Shown: positions 23,330-35,892, counted from the stretch's first letter. The stretch is 64,000 bases of DNA from Mytilus californianus (GCF_021869535.1 NW_026262669.1:992001-1056000); one strand, 5' to 3'. Notes: generated by a model not told the origin, from the sequence alone. Translations and numbers: made by a program.

Positions 23330-23640
23330 GTTTGACGTGCGGTGATGTTTGAACAGTGTTGAGTGTATTTTACATTTGTCATTTCCGAGGCTTTAATATC
23401 TTACTATGCTGTATGGATTTTGCTCATTGTTGAAGGCCGTACAGTGACCTTTAATTTGTTATTTCTACGTTATTCAGTCTCTGATTAAATTCTCTCATTA
23501 GACATTATACATTTATTTCCCGTGTCTGAGGGACATATGAAGATTTGTTCACCCAAGAATATTCATATTTCACGAGGGCTCTGCCCGAGGGAACTCTGAT
23601 TTTTCGAGGGTGAGCAAATCTTCATATCTCCCGAAGCAAA
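23330..23640. repeat. Dispersed-repeat fragment plus hairpin
   Basis: 23330-23460 contains TTTTGCTCATTGTTGAAGGC and CGTACAGTGACC, the same mussel-type tail seen at 3350-3440. It is followed by a hairpin at 23537-23628 whose arms are ATATGAAGATTTGTTCACCC and GGGTGAGCAAATCTTCATAT (19 of 20 pair). A third ATATGAAGATTTGTTCA occurs at about 23966. Confidence 0.7.
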
Positions 23641-26600
23641 GGGAAATGAATGTTTTATTCAACTGCCTATGGTTTGTTTACTATCAATACATTAAATATT
23701 ATTTTGCATACATTTTGTTTTCTTATCCGCTTGTTTTTATAAGTAAAACAAAACACGACATACCCATTGTTAAACAGTACGGATCAAAATTTAATTATAA
23801 GTCTTTTTGTTTTATCGTCTGAAATAAATTTGAACATGATAATGATTATTGCTATCGCTATTTTAAGAAGAATAAGAAGTTCAAAACGTTATGTACATTA
23901 ACTGCGCGTAACGTCACACGATGTAATCCCGACATTTCAGAGGGGAATATGATCCTCAGAATGGAATATGAAGATTTGTTCAACGACACATGGGATAGTC
24001 TCAACGAATCAGATATTGATTAAACTATCAATATGTATAAAAAGTGGAATAATATCCCATCATAGATGTGTAGCCAGTCAAGGTCGTTAAAAACTTCCAT
24101 TTGTTGTTGTATCATAGATGAACCGACCGTGCAAGGGCTGTATAGCCAGCCAAGGTCGTTAAAAAGTTCCATATATATATCATAGATCATCAGGTTTGAT
24201 ATAAAAAAGAAAACTACATTATTGTATCTCGGATATATATCTATTAAATATAATAAAGAAAACTTTAAGTAAGATTGAGTACAACAAAAGCTTTGCCTTA
24301 TTAAATCCTTGATGCTGTCTCCTTCAGACTGTCAAACACCGTCACCCTACGAATATAGTCCCAAGTGTGAACAGTGTATAACTTGCATTTTTTTTGGGAT
24401 ATACTTTCCCAATTTATTTCTTGAAATTTAATGCATGAAATATCAAGAAGGGGGATGAATTACATCTTAAAACAATTGGGGTGCTGAATCTTTATGTTAA
24501 GGAGTGATTTGGACCAGTTAAAATAGGTAAAAAATTAGTACGTCTGAAGCTGTCAAACGGAATTTTAGACCCCCTTATCACAGAATTGTCAATATTTTGA
24601 GTTAGAGCTGGTATAGAGGAGGGACGACACTCTGTACACGGCACGCAGATTTGTCTTATATTATCGATCGGTCGCGGTGGTATTGTGTCATTTATATCAA
24701 ACTACTCGTGGTGTTGACATCACCGTTAATGACACCTGGACAAACGAAATTTGTTGAATCAATTAAAAAAAAACAAGTAATATACAGGAGGGCTGATCAT
24801 GCAATATACATATACTTTGTACATACATAATAAACAAATTTGTTAGTTATTTCTTGACAATAAACATATTTATACCCAAACTAACTGTTTATTACCAAGG
24901 GCTAATTTCGACATCGATAATCACTGATTTCTCAAGTTATTAAATTGGTTTTCAGTTTTTAATCTGGACAAAGTTTTGTAAAATACTAAATTTTAAATAT
25001 TGCATTATTTCGTCATTTGTCAGTTAACAAAACAGAGATAACACTAGAGAGAAGGCAATTAAGCAATCCAATACACAAATAAAGCACGATTCAATTATGA
25101 AAAAAAACTATATTTATCAGGATGGTTATTCATAAGACAAAATTTTCATTTTGTTTTCAAAATGATTAAAATAAATATTAGAGTTTATATGCCTAAAATA
25201 ACATAATTACTAGCGGATTTGACAAATATTATTGATATTTTACTTACCGGAAATCATATTTTAGCGACTTATTACAAAGCAACGGCTAGAGACTTAAGGA
25301 AACTTAAGAAGATTTAGAATGTCTAAATAGTGTTCTTTAATTGGTATAAATCTGAATGATTTTCACGTGCTGACATTTGTAAAATTTACAAAAATCTGTG
25401 CCTCGTGATTTCGCAGAGATCGAATAAAATTTCCCGCCATTACAGTGCATTTCTTTATTGATAGAATTTACTTAAAAGATAAAAAAAACATAAAGAAAAT
25501 ATTTCATATAAAGTGATCTTCTATCATTGATTAATCTTTTTATTTCAAAACTTTCTATATTTTCTTTGAGTGCAAGAGAGTATATTTGATATAAAAACAT
25601 GAACAGATCGATCTTTTCCAGATTCAAAATTGTCGAGAGACGCTAAATCGTACCACGTGACCTACAAAAATGTGCACACAGCACCTAAGGCTGTCGCCCC
25701 TCCTCTGGAGCTGGTAGAAGTTTCTATAATTTTGATATTATTTGTCCCAATAGTAGTACACTACACTGTAAAAATCTTTCTTGAGATAGAGCAGGTGCAA
25801 TTTTTTTAATTTGAATTTATTGTCTAAAAGAAATGCACTACGAAATTACTGTGTTCTCGGGCCAAATTGTTAACGTGGTATTATATGTGATAAATTGTTT
25901 TAAACAATAGTAAACTGAGTATAATAATTTATTCACAGTACGCACTTCCTAGTTTAGTTGTGGTGATAGAAATCTTAATATCATTGATACACAGTTGAGA
26001 AATATGGTGCAGTTCTTCAAATGCAGATTTAAACCTTATTAATATTAAACCCAATCCCGCATGCAGTTATGGCCATCCTGTTGAGGATAGTATTCATTAT
26101 TTTTTAAGTGCCCTTTTATCAACGAAGCAACAGAAATATTGTTTTCAAGATTAGAAAGATCTACTATATCCATTTTGCTTCTATTGGCTGGTGACGGTGA
26201 CCTTTCATTTCATCAAACAAAGACATTTTTTAGTCTGTTCAATCATATATCAGAAATACACACAGATTTAGAACATTCAATTAAAATTCGGAATTCCTAC
26301 TTCCTAACTCTTCACTCTAGTCCAGTTTTATATGTTACTCTATATTATATTATACTTTTTGTTTTTGAGACAAGGCCATATTTTGTCAAAAGAGAAGCAC
26401 AATTACCCCAAAGCGAATTGCGAGAAGTGGTTTCGTATTTCGATATAGAAAAAAAAAATACTAGTAGTTTATGTAAAGTAACGACTCTCGTACGGTGTCG
26501 CGTTAATATCTTTTAAATAAATTGGTGCAATTGGATGCACAAAATAATGACCATAAAATGTCAGGTTTGCGAGATCAGACAGTAATCTAACAACTAAACA

Positions 26601-28231
26601 ATTGAAAATCTAGGGATCAATATTTAACATTCGTCAGCAATGAGCAATTTTCATAAATAAAACATGATTTAGTCGAATACTCTGCGAGTAAAGAAAAAGA
26701 GACTACCATAGATTTGTTATTAACCCCAAATGCTTGATGGGTACAAATCAGTATTCAGGAGTTACCTTTTTTGCATTAAACCACATTACAACAGAAATTG
26801 GAAAATATGGCATGGAAGTGTTTCTATAAGACATTGTTGTTTTCCTGTTCTATGAAGCTTTCTTATTGGCAAACATGGTGATAGATTTTATAGATGTTGT
26901 CAGGCACCGACCATTGAAAACAATCGATCTGTTTAAAATAAGAAATGAAAATAACTGTTTGATGTTGTTTTTTTTTTTTTTTTTGGTAAATAAGAAAAAT
27001 GACCGTTTGATTTAAAATTGTTTAAAATTATTTTGAAATAGATTTATGAAAATAATTTATTTACATGTGAAAAGGCTAGACTTTGTGGCGTAGGGATGTG
27101 ATTGAGTGGTTTTGTTTACAATTATTTCCTATTATTTCGGCAGTGAAAATCTGCAATAATTATTTGTTCATCATGTTGTGTGATTTACACATTATAACAA
27201 AACTAAGAATGTGACGGACGAATTTAGAGTTAGCTGTTTAATGTCCAGTGGCAACTATTATATGTATTATTAGGAGGACATTTAAAATGTTATAAATATG
27301 AACAAGGACATCCTTTGTTATGCAAACATGTATCACGGCACAAGCGATGACCAATAGACCGTGTGTATCATATGTATATTTAGGGTGGGGTTGCTCCGAA
27401 TAAAGGAGGTATAGATACAGGAAAATAAAGAAAAAAAAATATAAAATTAGAATAGAGTATAACGGGAAAAATAAAGAACAGAGGAAAATGGTATAAGAAA
27501 ATTAAAGAATAGAGGGTCTAGTTTTTTTGCCGGACAATTGTTGATGATAGTTTAAAGTCAAGTGCAATTATAGTTAAAATAATACACAATCGTATGTACA
27601 TCGGTAGGAAAATATGTTTAGGGTTGATGAGGCACATAACGAATAATTGTTTTTATTTGAAATTTATCGAATATTTGTTTTTTTCGACTGATTTGATAGA
27701 TGAATAAAAAAATCTATAATCTAAACAAATTGGTTTAATTACGATATATGGATGCAACTGCTATTCAGTCGATTTTAAAATACATGCGATAAAAGAGAAT
27801 ACATAAAAATATTTAACAAACCTTTTGGACAAAAGGTCAACCTTAAGACCCCAAATAAACTTTTGTAAGAACATTAGATTAATTCCAAATTCCATCTTAA
27901 ATCAATTGTTCATTTAGGTAAAAAAAATAATGTTAATACCTTGGGCTATTTTCAAAAAATGTTGACTAAATACCATGCAGACTGCAGTTTACTCGCACAT
28001 TCACCAAGTACGTATTTCTACGGCTAACAAAATTCATAATCGTATCTTTTAATTTGTTTAAATTTATTTCAGTGTTTTTTTTTCAAACGTTTTATGTAAA
28101 TAATTTTGGATCAACATCGAGTCAGATCAAATTATAATTTATTAAATTATTAATTAAAAACTGAAACATGCATCGAATCTAAATTTTACGACTATTATCA
28201 CCTATATAAACAAATTTAACAGAACACCATT
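23641..28231. other. Element interior, no recognised gene
   Basis: Contains two similar short segments near 24063-24170 (TAGCCAGTCAAGGTCGTTAA and TAGCCAGCCAAGGTCGTTAA). There is also an inverted pair about 1.1 kb apart (GAGGAGGGACGACA near 24617; TGTCGCCCCTCCTC near 25693). The longest frame, 125 codons at 26139, has no domain I recognise and no supporting splice or promoter context. No transposase motifs were seen. Confidence 0.45.
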
Positions 28232-28543
28232 AAACGAAACTATGCACGCCAAGAAACGATGTACGCTAAACGATACGATATACGCTAAACGAAACGATGT
28301 ACGCTGATACGCTAAACGATACGGTATACGCTTAATGAAACGATGTACGCAAAACCATACAATGTACGATAAAAGGGCGCTTATGTTATCGTTTATGGTA
28401 TGGTTAATGGTATATGGTTTCGTTCGTACATCATTCGTTCAGCGTCCGTACAACATTCGGTCAGCGTTTCGTTTGCATTCGTACGGGAAGCGTACGTACA
28501 TCGTTCGGGCATCGTCCGTATATGATTCGGGCATTGTTCGTAT
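28232..28543. repeat. Right subterminal array of the 13.9-kb element
   Basis: The inner part (28232-28345) repeats ACGCTAAACGATACGATATA-type words, the inverse of the inner left motifs. The outer part (28421-28474) repeats CGTTCGTACATCATTCGT and GCGTCCGTACAACATTCGG in the same orientation as 14791-14841. So the inner motifs are inverted and the outer ones direct between the two ends. The 126- and 70-codon frames here are products of the repeat. Confidence 0.75.
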
Positions 28544-28569
28544 TGTTAACTTTTACGTTACACGGACTG
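28544..28569 (-). repeat. Right terminal inverted repeat of the 13.9-kb element
   Basis: Reads, on the minus strand, CAGTCCGTGTAACGTAAAAG followed by TTAACA. It is followed on the plus strand by TG then TCAACACC, which continues the unit interrupted at 14702. Confidence 0.88.
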
Positions 28570-28756
28570 TGTCAACACCAAAACCTACACCCACACACTT
28601 ACTCTCACATGAACACCAACACATAGACAACCATTTAAATAAACAATCATACACTAGTATACACGTAAACGTAGCAACAACACAAAAAAAAAACAGACAA
28701 TCAAATGAAATCTAAATGAACATGTCATTTTATAAATAAAGTTAAGAACGACTCAC

Positions 28757-28855
28757 CTCTTTGTTCCGAGATGTGACATTGGCACCTAGACTAATCAAAA
28801 GTTTCACAGCGCTATGATCTGATTGGCGTGCTGCTAAATGTAAAGCCGAATCGCC
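28757..28855 (-). CDS. Ankyrin-repeat exon (33 codons), unit 1
   Basis: A 99-bp phase-0 exon between gttttttag and GTGAGT on the minus strand. It reads GDSALHLAARQSDHSAVKLL, then ISLGANVTSRNKE, a full 33-residue ankyrin repeat with the usual DSALHLAA turn, a VKLLISLGANV second helix and loop. It is near-identical to 38454-38552; changes such as R for S and T for S keep the frame open. It is probably spliced from 31386-31454 upstream and to the 2.0 or 0.8 kb exon downstream, across an intron swollen by the 13.9-kb element and the plus-strand relics. The parent protein is unknown. Confidence 0.85.
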
Positions 28856-29829
28856 CTAAAAAACATTATCCTTGTCCCTCTTTTAAATAATAATATGTTT
28901 ATTTACGCTTAACGGATCAACACATTTACCATAAAATATTTTAACACTTTTTTGCCAATTTATGTGCCACAACATGATGGATATTTGGTTTTTATGTTAT
29001 ACATAACGATATTCAGCTGATTATTAATTACACAGATTAAGTTAAAACTGGGTACCAATTTTTATATTCAAAACATATATTTTACAAGGGAAAAAGCTTA
29101 TATCAAGAATCACAATTTACGTAGCTTGAGTAATGCCAGTTACCCTCTATAATATTACTAGTATCCGCAAAACGTAAGTAACATCTAGAATCAACATGTA
29201 CATGCATTACAATTGTCCATCACGAAATATCTAAATAGCGTATAATGTTTCACTATGTTGCTGATTTTTTTCACAGACAATATATATATATAAACAAGTA
29301 TGAATTGAAAACAACGTTCAAACCTATGATTGCGTTGGATAAAAACCGCAATTTGTATACGTGTGCATGCAAAATATATACATATTGTATCTTTTTTTTC
29401 GAAGACATAGTTGACTCGTCCGCCATTTTAATGTATCTGCTATACTAAAAGTCATACACTATGTGGGTAATTGCCAATTATGAGCTATCTTCCGCACTAA
29501 TGCATTGATTTTGAATAAACAAGCTATCTTGATGATATTAATGTGAATTCTTAAAAAACAAAATCAACAAACAAACACACCCAGAGAATGGTGTCTAATG
29601 AATACTTAGATAAAAAGGAAACATAAAGTGGAAAAAAATTGAAATTATTTAAAAAAAAACTTTCATCTAGAAATTGACAAAGAGGGTTATTTTAAACCAA
29701 AACCTCACGAGCAGAGGATTTCAGTTTTGTTATTTTGAACTGTCGTCAGTTTCTATGCAGCACTGTTAGCTGCATATAGAGTATATTGCTTCACAGTGAT
29801 ATGATATTCCAGAGACTTTGTTTTTACCT

Positions 29830-30240
29830 GATAGAGAGTTGCTGCTTATAATGGATCTAGTAAACTAGAGATTCTTACTGGTGTAGTTAAAGTCATTCCT
29901 TTGAAACTTTTAACGGCGCCACCATGCGTTGATTGATCATAATGGAAACATATGTGTCACTGATGACAACGGATATTCAAATTGTCAGATCCGTGATACG
30001 GGCCTCTTTTCATCTATTGAGATTTAGCACCGAACTTGTACTTACTCATGAGCAACAAGGTGGTTGCCAAATGAGGAGCAGGATATGCTTATCCTCCCGG
30101 AGAACCTAGGTTTTTGATTTTTTAGTCGCGTTCAGTATTAAGTTTTGTATGTAGTGTTTTATACATCGATGTTTGCCTTTAAATTGTTATTTTGTCATGT
30201 TTGTGTTGGTTTCATATTGATTTATAAGTGGTTTTTTTTC
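29830..30240 (+). repeat. Dispersed mussel-type repeat (duplicated in unit 2)
   Basis: Contains CATGCGTTGATTGATCATAA, ATATGTGTCACTGATGACAA, TTGTACTTACTCATGAGCAA and TATGCTTATCCTCCCGGAGA. The order matches a transcript-tail repeat I recall from mussels and oysters (GTGTCACAGATGACAACGG ... CTTCCGGAGCACCT). The unit 2 copy is at about 39540-39960. No open frame survives. Confidence 0.55.
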
Positions 30241-30582
30241 ATCACAAAAGCACACATTTGGTTAAATTGGTTAAATTCAAAGATGTAAATTGAAAACTGC
30301 AGGTGGGGTCAATAACATAAATATTTTTTCCAAATTTCTGTAAAATAATTTGATAACAGCGAGTGCAAACCTTCATTATGGGTGCTATATCTACAAAGTT
30401 GTAATATGTGCAAAATTGTCCGAGTGACAACTCGCATATACGACCACCAGCAAGCATCTACATATGTACCTATCCACATTTTCATTTTATAAGCCATTGT
30501 TTAATTGTTTACTGCGATATATTTAGTTCTGGTCATACACCTCAATTGTGAATATTTTAGATCACAGCAGAAACTATCTCGT

Positions 30583-30690
30583 TTACAGCCGTACTTGACC
30601 TATAATTGTTTACTTTGTATACGTTGTGACTTGGATGGAGAGTTGTCTTATTGGCACTCATACCACATCTTTTTATTTCTATCTAAATAT
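30583..30690 (+). repeat. Fragment of the 'GACTTGGATGGAGAGTTGTC' repeat
   Basis: CCGTACTTGACCTATAATTG, GTGACTTGGATGGAGAGTTG and CACTCATACCACATCTT are the tail of a common mussel repeat. A longer version is in unit 2 (40332-40545) and another in the CACTA element (51585-51740). Confidence 0.65.
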
Positions 30691-31385
30691 ATATTCGAAA
30701 TGTTTAACTGTTGTTATATAGATAAATATTATAAATCGAACCGAAGAACAAAAACAGAACCGATTATGAGGTTGTCTGCATATCAATATTGTAAAAGTTA
30801 CACTATGAAGCTTTTTGTCGAGTGAGGCAGCTGATATTTTACAATATAAATATGATGAAAATCTGATAATCGATTTATCCGATTGTATGTGTGAATTTTG
30901 CCTGATAGAAACAAGTCTTTTTCATTAGTTTCACCAGTAAATAGAACGATGCCTTGCTAAGTTCGTGTCAAACAAAACAACGTCAATACATTCATTATGA
31001 TGTCGGTGATATGTTCGGGTCAAAGTTATTTAGGCTGGGTTAACGTATTTGACGTCACTAAGCAGTGGTATACAATTTAATGTAGACCTGAGCAGAGTGA
31101 AACAGACAGTGGAACACCAATAATGAATAATATTGGATCCATAAACAGATCAAAATCTGAAAAAGCCGACACTTTTTTGTTTAAACATATCAGAGAATGT
31201 TTGGTTTGGACCAATTCGAGAGTCGTATACCAAATATTAATTACATATGTATCAAGATGTAATACGTGGAGTTTGATAAATGTTAATATGTTTACGTTTC
31301 TTATGATATATAATATTATCAAACTCACTAAATACTGACGTGAACACGTGAACACATATTGATTTCATTATTATCGTGGTCTAAC

Positions 31386-31454
31386 CTTTGTTTCCCCAGT
31401 ATTCCAATGTGATTTTTTGTAGGTTTCTTCCAAAGATTTCAACGGTGTTCTTCC
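31386..31454 (-). CDS. Short ankyrin-associated exon (23 codons), unit 1
   Basis: 69 bp, phase 0 at both ends, between tttatag and GTTAGA on the minus strand. It reads GRTPLKSLEETYKKSHWNTG then ETK. GRTPLxxL is the start of an ankyrin repeat, but the repeat is cut short and ends in a charged tail. The donor GTTAGA is weaker than GTAAGA in the unit 2 copy. It probably precedes 28757-28855 in the transcript (intron about 2.5 kb). The sister exon is at 41244-41312. Confidence 0.7.
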
Positions 31455-31850
31455 CTATAAATAGAAACATATCTATTGTAGCCAGCGTTATCATTTATCC
31501 CAATGTTTGGTAACATTGTATATCTTGATTATGATAATTATGATTTAAAGAGCACTTGCAACTTGTCATCACAAGATTGATTTCTAACAATCACATGTAG
31601 GGATGATGTTAACTATGAATTGGTCATTATAGACCTTATGCTAGAACCCTGATTTGTTAAACGTTGTCCAAATTTTTATAACAAACATCACAACAGTAAC
31701 ACGTAAATGGGACTAGTAATGAAAATAACACTTTCAATTGTTTGCGTTTGAAGGTCAAAGCCAAACTCTTCAAAACTAACTGGATAGATACCGAACCACA
31801 CAAATGAAGAGCTATACGACCAAAGGGATATTACAGTATTAACCAAAACA

Positions 31851-32229
31851 ATTTTTAAATGCCCCTGTGTAAGTTTTCCTAGAATGCGAATAACATCAGG
31901 ATAAAGATACTTCAATCTTCTTTATGTAATGGAAGATAATGCCCGCAATTTGCAATATTTTATTGTTCTTTTTTGTTGTAGAGTGAATTTAGTAGATGTT
32001 TTCAATCGCGATATTAGCAATTATCGGGTTTGAAAATAAAATGCATATATAGTTTTGACATTTGCAATTATTTAAGATTCAAATTTTAGTTTTGTCTGCA
32101 TATTTCACTTCTCTTCTAACAGCTGTAAATGTTTAAGTTGTGAAAACTTTGCTAAATGATTAAACAAAATACATTTTAGATTACATTGACCGTGGCCTGC
32201 AATGTGACAGACATGGGAGCAATCATTCA
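31851..32229. other. Unit 1 sequence not matched in unit 2
   Basis: About 380 bp that does not align with unit 2, which has about 2.1 kb at the corresponding place (41721-43809). No coding signal or clear element ends were seen in either. Confidence 0.55.
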
Positions 32230-35200
32230 ACCAATGGCTCAGAACCGGTGTTTCAAAGACGCCATCATTGCAAGTAAATCAACATAGTTGAACAACGTCC
32301 ACGATCTCATAAACTGCATTGTAGGTATTGTGATTTAACAAAACAATACGTGACATGATGCTAAGAGGGGAGAACGCGTAAGAATAAAGGAATTCAGTGT
32401 TCGTCACTTGGAGAGAATGTACATAACACCCTGCTTGTTTATGTTATCATCATTGATATTATTTAATGTATGTATATATAATGTTAATCATTGTATTTTA
32501 TTTTTGTTATTTTGGGTTTATACGTACCTAGGCATACGTTAAGTAATTTCTTTTATGTATTCTTCCAAGTTCAAGTTCAAGGATTTACAATTAACATTAA
32601 GTGCAAGACTCGCCAGAAGAAAAAAACAGTTTTCGAAGTACTGCGTGCCATGGCATTGTCTTCACATTGTGTATTTTATAAATTGTTTTACTTAGAGTGT
32701 ACATTTTTTTGCATGTTGCAGCGATTGTATTTGGGCACATTTGGATTTTACACTTTGTTACGCTCAGTTAAAAGTGAAACATGAAATAACTATATTAAAC
32801 AGAAAATGCATTTTTGAACATTATCTGTCTGGTATTGTGGATTGATTATTTTTCGTGCGATATAATTTTTTTTTCGGGATTTTGTGTATTTAAACGTTCA
32901 AAGAAAAATGTATTTTGTATAGGCTTGTATGCAACCACGAAATCAAATATCCACGAAAATACAAATGTCCATCAATTCACGCAAATTCGTATCCAAGCAA
33001 AAAAGAAGGAATCCACAGTAGTTTTTTTAGTTATTTTGCAAAAACCCTGTTGTCTTGGATACATGATTTTTCATTAGTTGCCATTGGCTTTGAACTATTG
33101 TTACGTGGTTGCGAGTAATTTAACGTCACTACTGTGTGTCTTTAGAGGTTTTGATAGTTGTGTATGTCTATTGTGTCGATCTCACGAGTCAAGCTCTTTC
33201 CAACACATTTTTAATATGTATCAATGTGATTTGCTGTTACACCATCTGCTCATTAGGTAAGGGGATTGGATCCCGCAACCATGTTTAACCAAACGATATT
33301 ATGTCTGTGCCTGTCCCCTAGTAGAGGTTTCCCGATTTGCTGTGTATCAGGTATGGTTGGTACTTAACTCAATGGTTAGTTCTATTTTGAAAGTATCATT
33401 TTATGTATGAGACTATTCTTATCATCATAATAAAATTTAAAAAAATTGAAATGCATATCAACAAAATACTAGCTTAAGTTTTTGTCTGAAAACGATTTCA
33501 ACGTTTCTAGAACACTTTGTTTATGATTGTTATGAGATTATTTAGTTGTACACAAGTGCATGAATCAAACAGACTCAAACGAACTGAGTTGACACTGTCT
33601 TTAGATTCTAAATTAAGATTTGCATTTCTGTTTGATATAGGTTTTGTTTTTGTTCTGTTTATTTATGGAAAACTTGAAGTTTTTCTAATGTATACACACA
33701 ATTTGGAATCATTAATCTAATATATATGAAGTAAAACACGTTTTACACGATTGTGGTTAATTCGTTAACATGTCAAAATTGTGTTGATTACTATATTAGT
33801 TTTTGCATGATTTTGAAATTAGTTTATTATTTAAGTAATATATGTCGATCATTACAGCAGAATTTTTTTTTTGAGGAGATGAGAGAGCTGAGATTTCATA
33901 TTGAGTGAGAAAAGGGCACTCTTCTCGTCTCTTTTTTTTTTCTTTTTTTTTAACAACTGAAGATTGATTTTGTAGAATTTTAAAAAAGTAAACTGAAAAT
34001 ATACTGAAAAATAAATAACAACTTTTCTGTTGCCGATGAAAAAAATCCACACCAATGTCTTGAATCAATGAATTTAAAAAGGCCAGAAGAGTTTTCATAT
34101 AACTATAGAAAATTGTACTGACACTCGTGTTTTTTGAATATTTTATTAGCGTATACTTTATTTGACCCTTTTTTCGTACTAAGTGTGTATGACATTTTTT
34201 TACAAAAATGCAGACAAATATAAAAATGGTATAGATAATGAACTTGAACTACTCAATAAGTGACAATATTAAATTCTATTAAAGAATGCGAAGAATTAAA
34301 ACTGACAATAAATTAAGTTTCTTGTTCACCGATATGATATAAGTTTATATATATACCTAGGGACTTGCTCATATATATGTTTATGTGTAGCTGAAAACAA
34401 TTGCGCAACCGGTTTTGTATTAATGTTAATCATCAATACATTGTTAATGAAGTCAATTTTGTATGTTAGAATAGCTCTTATTCTATCATGTTTTCTAAAA
34501 GCCTAACCAACAAAAAAATGCTAACCTATTCATTCTATACTGTTTAATCAATATGACAGGCAAACATTAGATAAAATATGAATGTGCTTTACGTTTACCT
34601 TCTATTTGCCTGTGCAATTTAAGGGGAACAAAATCTTAACGATAAACCGTTCGTGTAATGGTTACTTACAACGGTTGGTTGAAAGCAAAATTGAGTACAC
34701 ACAATATAGAATGCTTTGAATAGGAAAAATATCCACGAGAAGTAATACCAAGTTGTAGCTAAAAATCTTTCACACACTGTTGCGAATGATTCATAAAACA
34801 TACGTGACATTAAGGGCATATATGAAGTATGTTCAAACGTTAAATGACGGTTCCCAGTTGATACCACGGTTCGTACGGCAGCAAATCAGGAAACATCTAT
34901 CAGGAGCATATAATTCAAGTAACAAACATCAGACCTCGGTTTAATTGTGTGACATTATAGCATGTCGGGATCGTTAATAACCTGAAATGCGGTATGTGTA
35001 TTGCTCCTTGTCGATGACATAGTATTGCTAAAACAATCGTCAGTTGTTCTCTATTAGATACATGTTGTTGTCTAACTGACAATCATATCATATCTCCATA
35101 TTTTAAATTCATGTTGTTTAATTGTCGCTCTTGCTTTTTTTCTTTGACGCCTCATTGAGTCGTTACGTAAGGGTAGTCCAGGATTAAATCAAATTAATAA

Positions 35201-35892
35201 AAATGGCTTGCATTAACTTTATATGATTTTAAATTGTTCTTATTTTGTCATTTTATTCAGTGAAAAAAGCAATACAAATTATTTTTTCATGAACACATAA
35301 CATTAGGGTAATTGAATTCAAGGAAAAATTAACCCCAAAAAATAATTAAATGAAAAAAAGTTAACATGCTATAACAAACGTATGAAAATTTAAAAAGAGA
35401 AAAAGAGAAAAAAAAAATGACAAAAAATACGGCTAAAACGTCACGAAAAATAAAAGAGAACGACACTAAAAAAAAACAAAAGAAAAATAAAAGCTTCTAA
35501 GATGAAAAGAAATGGAAAAAAACAATTGAAGCAAACTGGATTGTAAAAATATTAAACTTAATGTTTGCAAATGTGTCAGATTGTTTCTATCATTCAAAAA
35601 CATGAGTTGAAAAATCATTTGTTTTACTCATTTTGCAATCAGTTAAAACAAGCATATGCAATATGAAATGCTATTTTTTGCAATGTTTTGTTTTGTTAAT
35701 GACAGTGAGATTAATAGTATCTCTTCAGATGAAGATGGTATAAACTTTGCTTTTATTAAAAGAGCATTAACAGAAACTTACGAATTAGTACAAAACACAT
35801 AAAGGGAAAACTTCAGAGATTGTCAAGTTCAGTACAATAAAATATTTGTACAAAATGGGATAATAGATGTAATTGGGAATTAACAAAATATA
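32230..35892. repeat. Unit 1, third part, of the segmental duplication
   Basis: Aligns with 43810-48071 from ...AAGACGCCATCATTGCAAG onward. It contains a diverged dispersed repeat at 33060-33330 (TTGGCTTTGAACTATTG, GTGCCTGTCCCCTAGTAGAG) shared with 44945-45245. Open frames of 60-100 codons are not conserved between the units, so I do not call genes. Ends at 35892, directly against unit 2. Confidence 0.85.

Larger units (their letters stand above)
14703..28569. mobile_element. 13.9-kb DNA transposon-like insertion with 26-bp TIRs and TA target
   Basis: The left end reads CAGTCCATGTAACGTAAAAG and the right end is its inverted copy, 25 of 26 bases matching. The left flank is TA (14701-14702) and the right flank TG, probably a mutated TA. 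Unit 2 holds the uninterrupted site: the CA repeat, then ...CATACATATA joined directly to TCAACACC at 38274-38275, while here those two halves are 13,867 bp apart. TA duplication and CAGT ends suggest the IS630/Tc1/mariner group. I saw no transposase, and no frame in it exceeds about 126 codons, so it is non-autonomous or degenerate. It carries nested repeats and a dead non-LTR reverse transcriptase. It could also be a composite of several insertions between two ends. Confidence 0.85.
28570..31850. repeat. Unit 1, second part, of the segmental duplication
   Basis: Aligns with 38276-41720 throughout, including the two ankyrin exons. The largest difference is about 118 bp present at roughly 40332-40450 and absent here near 30583. 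Because the extra bases complete a known dispersed repeat, this is best read as a deletion in unit 1. Confidence 0.88.

Noticed and set aside
26139..26516. 125-codon plus-strand open frame inside the 13.9-kb element
   Set aside because: No recognisable motif, no splice or promoter context and no transposase signature. Length is not remarkable for a 64-kb window.
14703..28569. Maverick/Polinton or virus-derived large element
   Set aside because: The size would fit, but the target duplication is TA rather than 6 bp. The TIR is 26 bp, and there is no polymerase B, integrase, packaging ATPase or capsid-like frame.
28335..28715. 126-codon plus-strand open frame, the second longest of the non-retroelement frames
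   Set aside because: It runs through the short tandem motifs of the right subterminal array and across the element border into flanking sequence. The composition reflects the repeat, with no domain, and a second frame is open in the same place.
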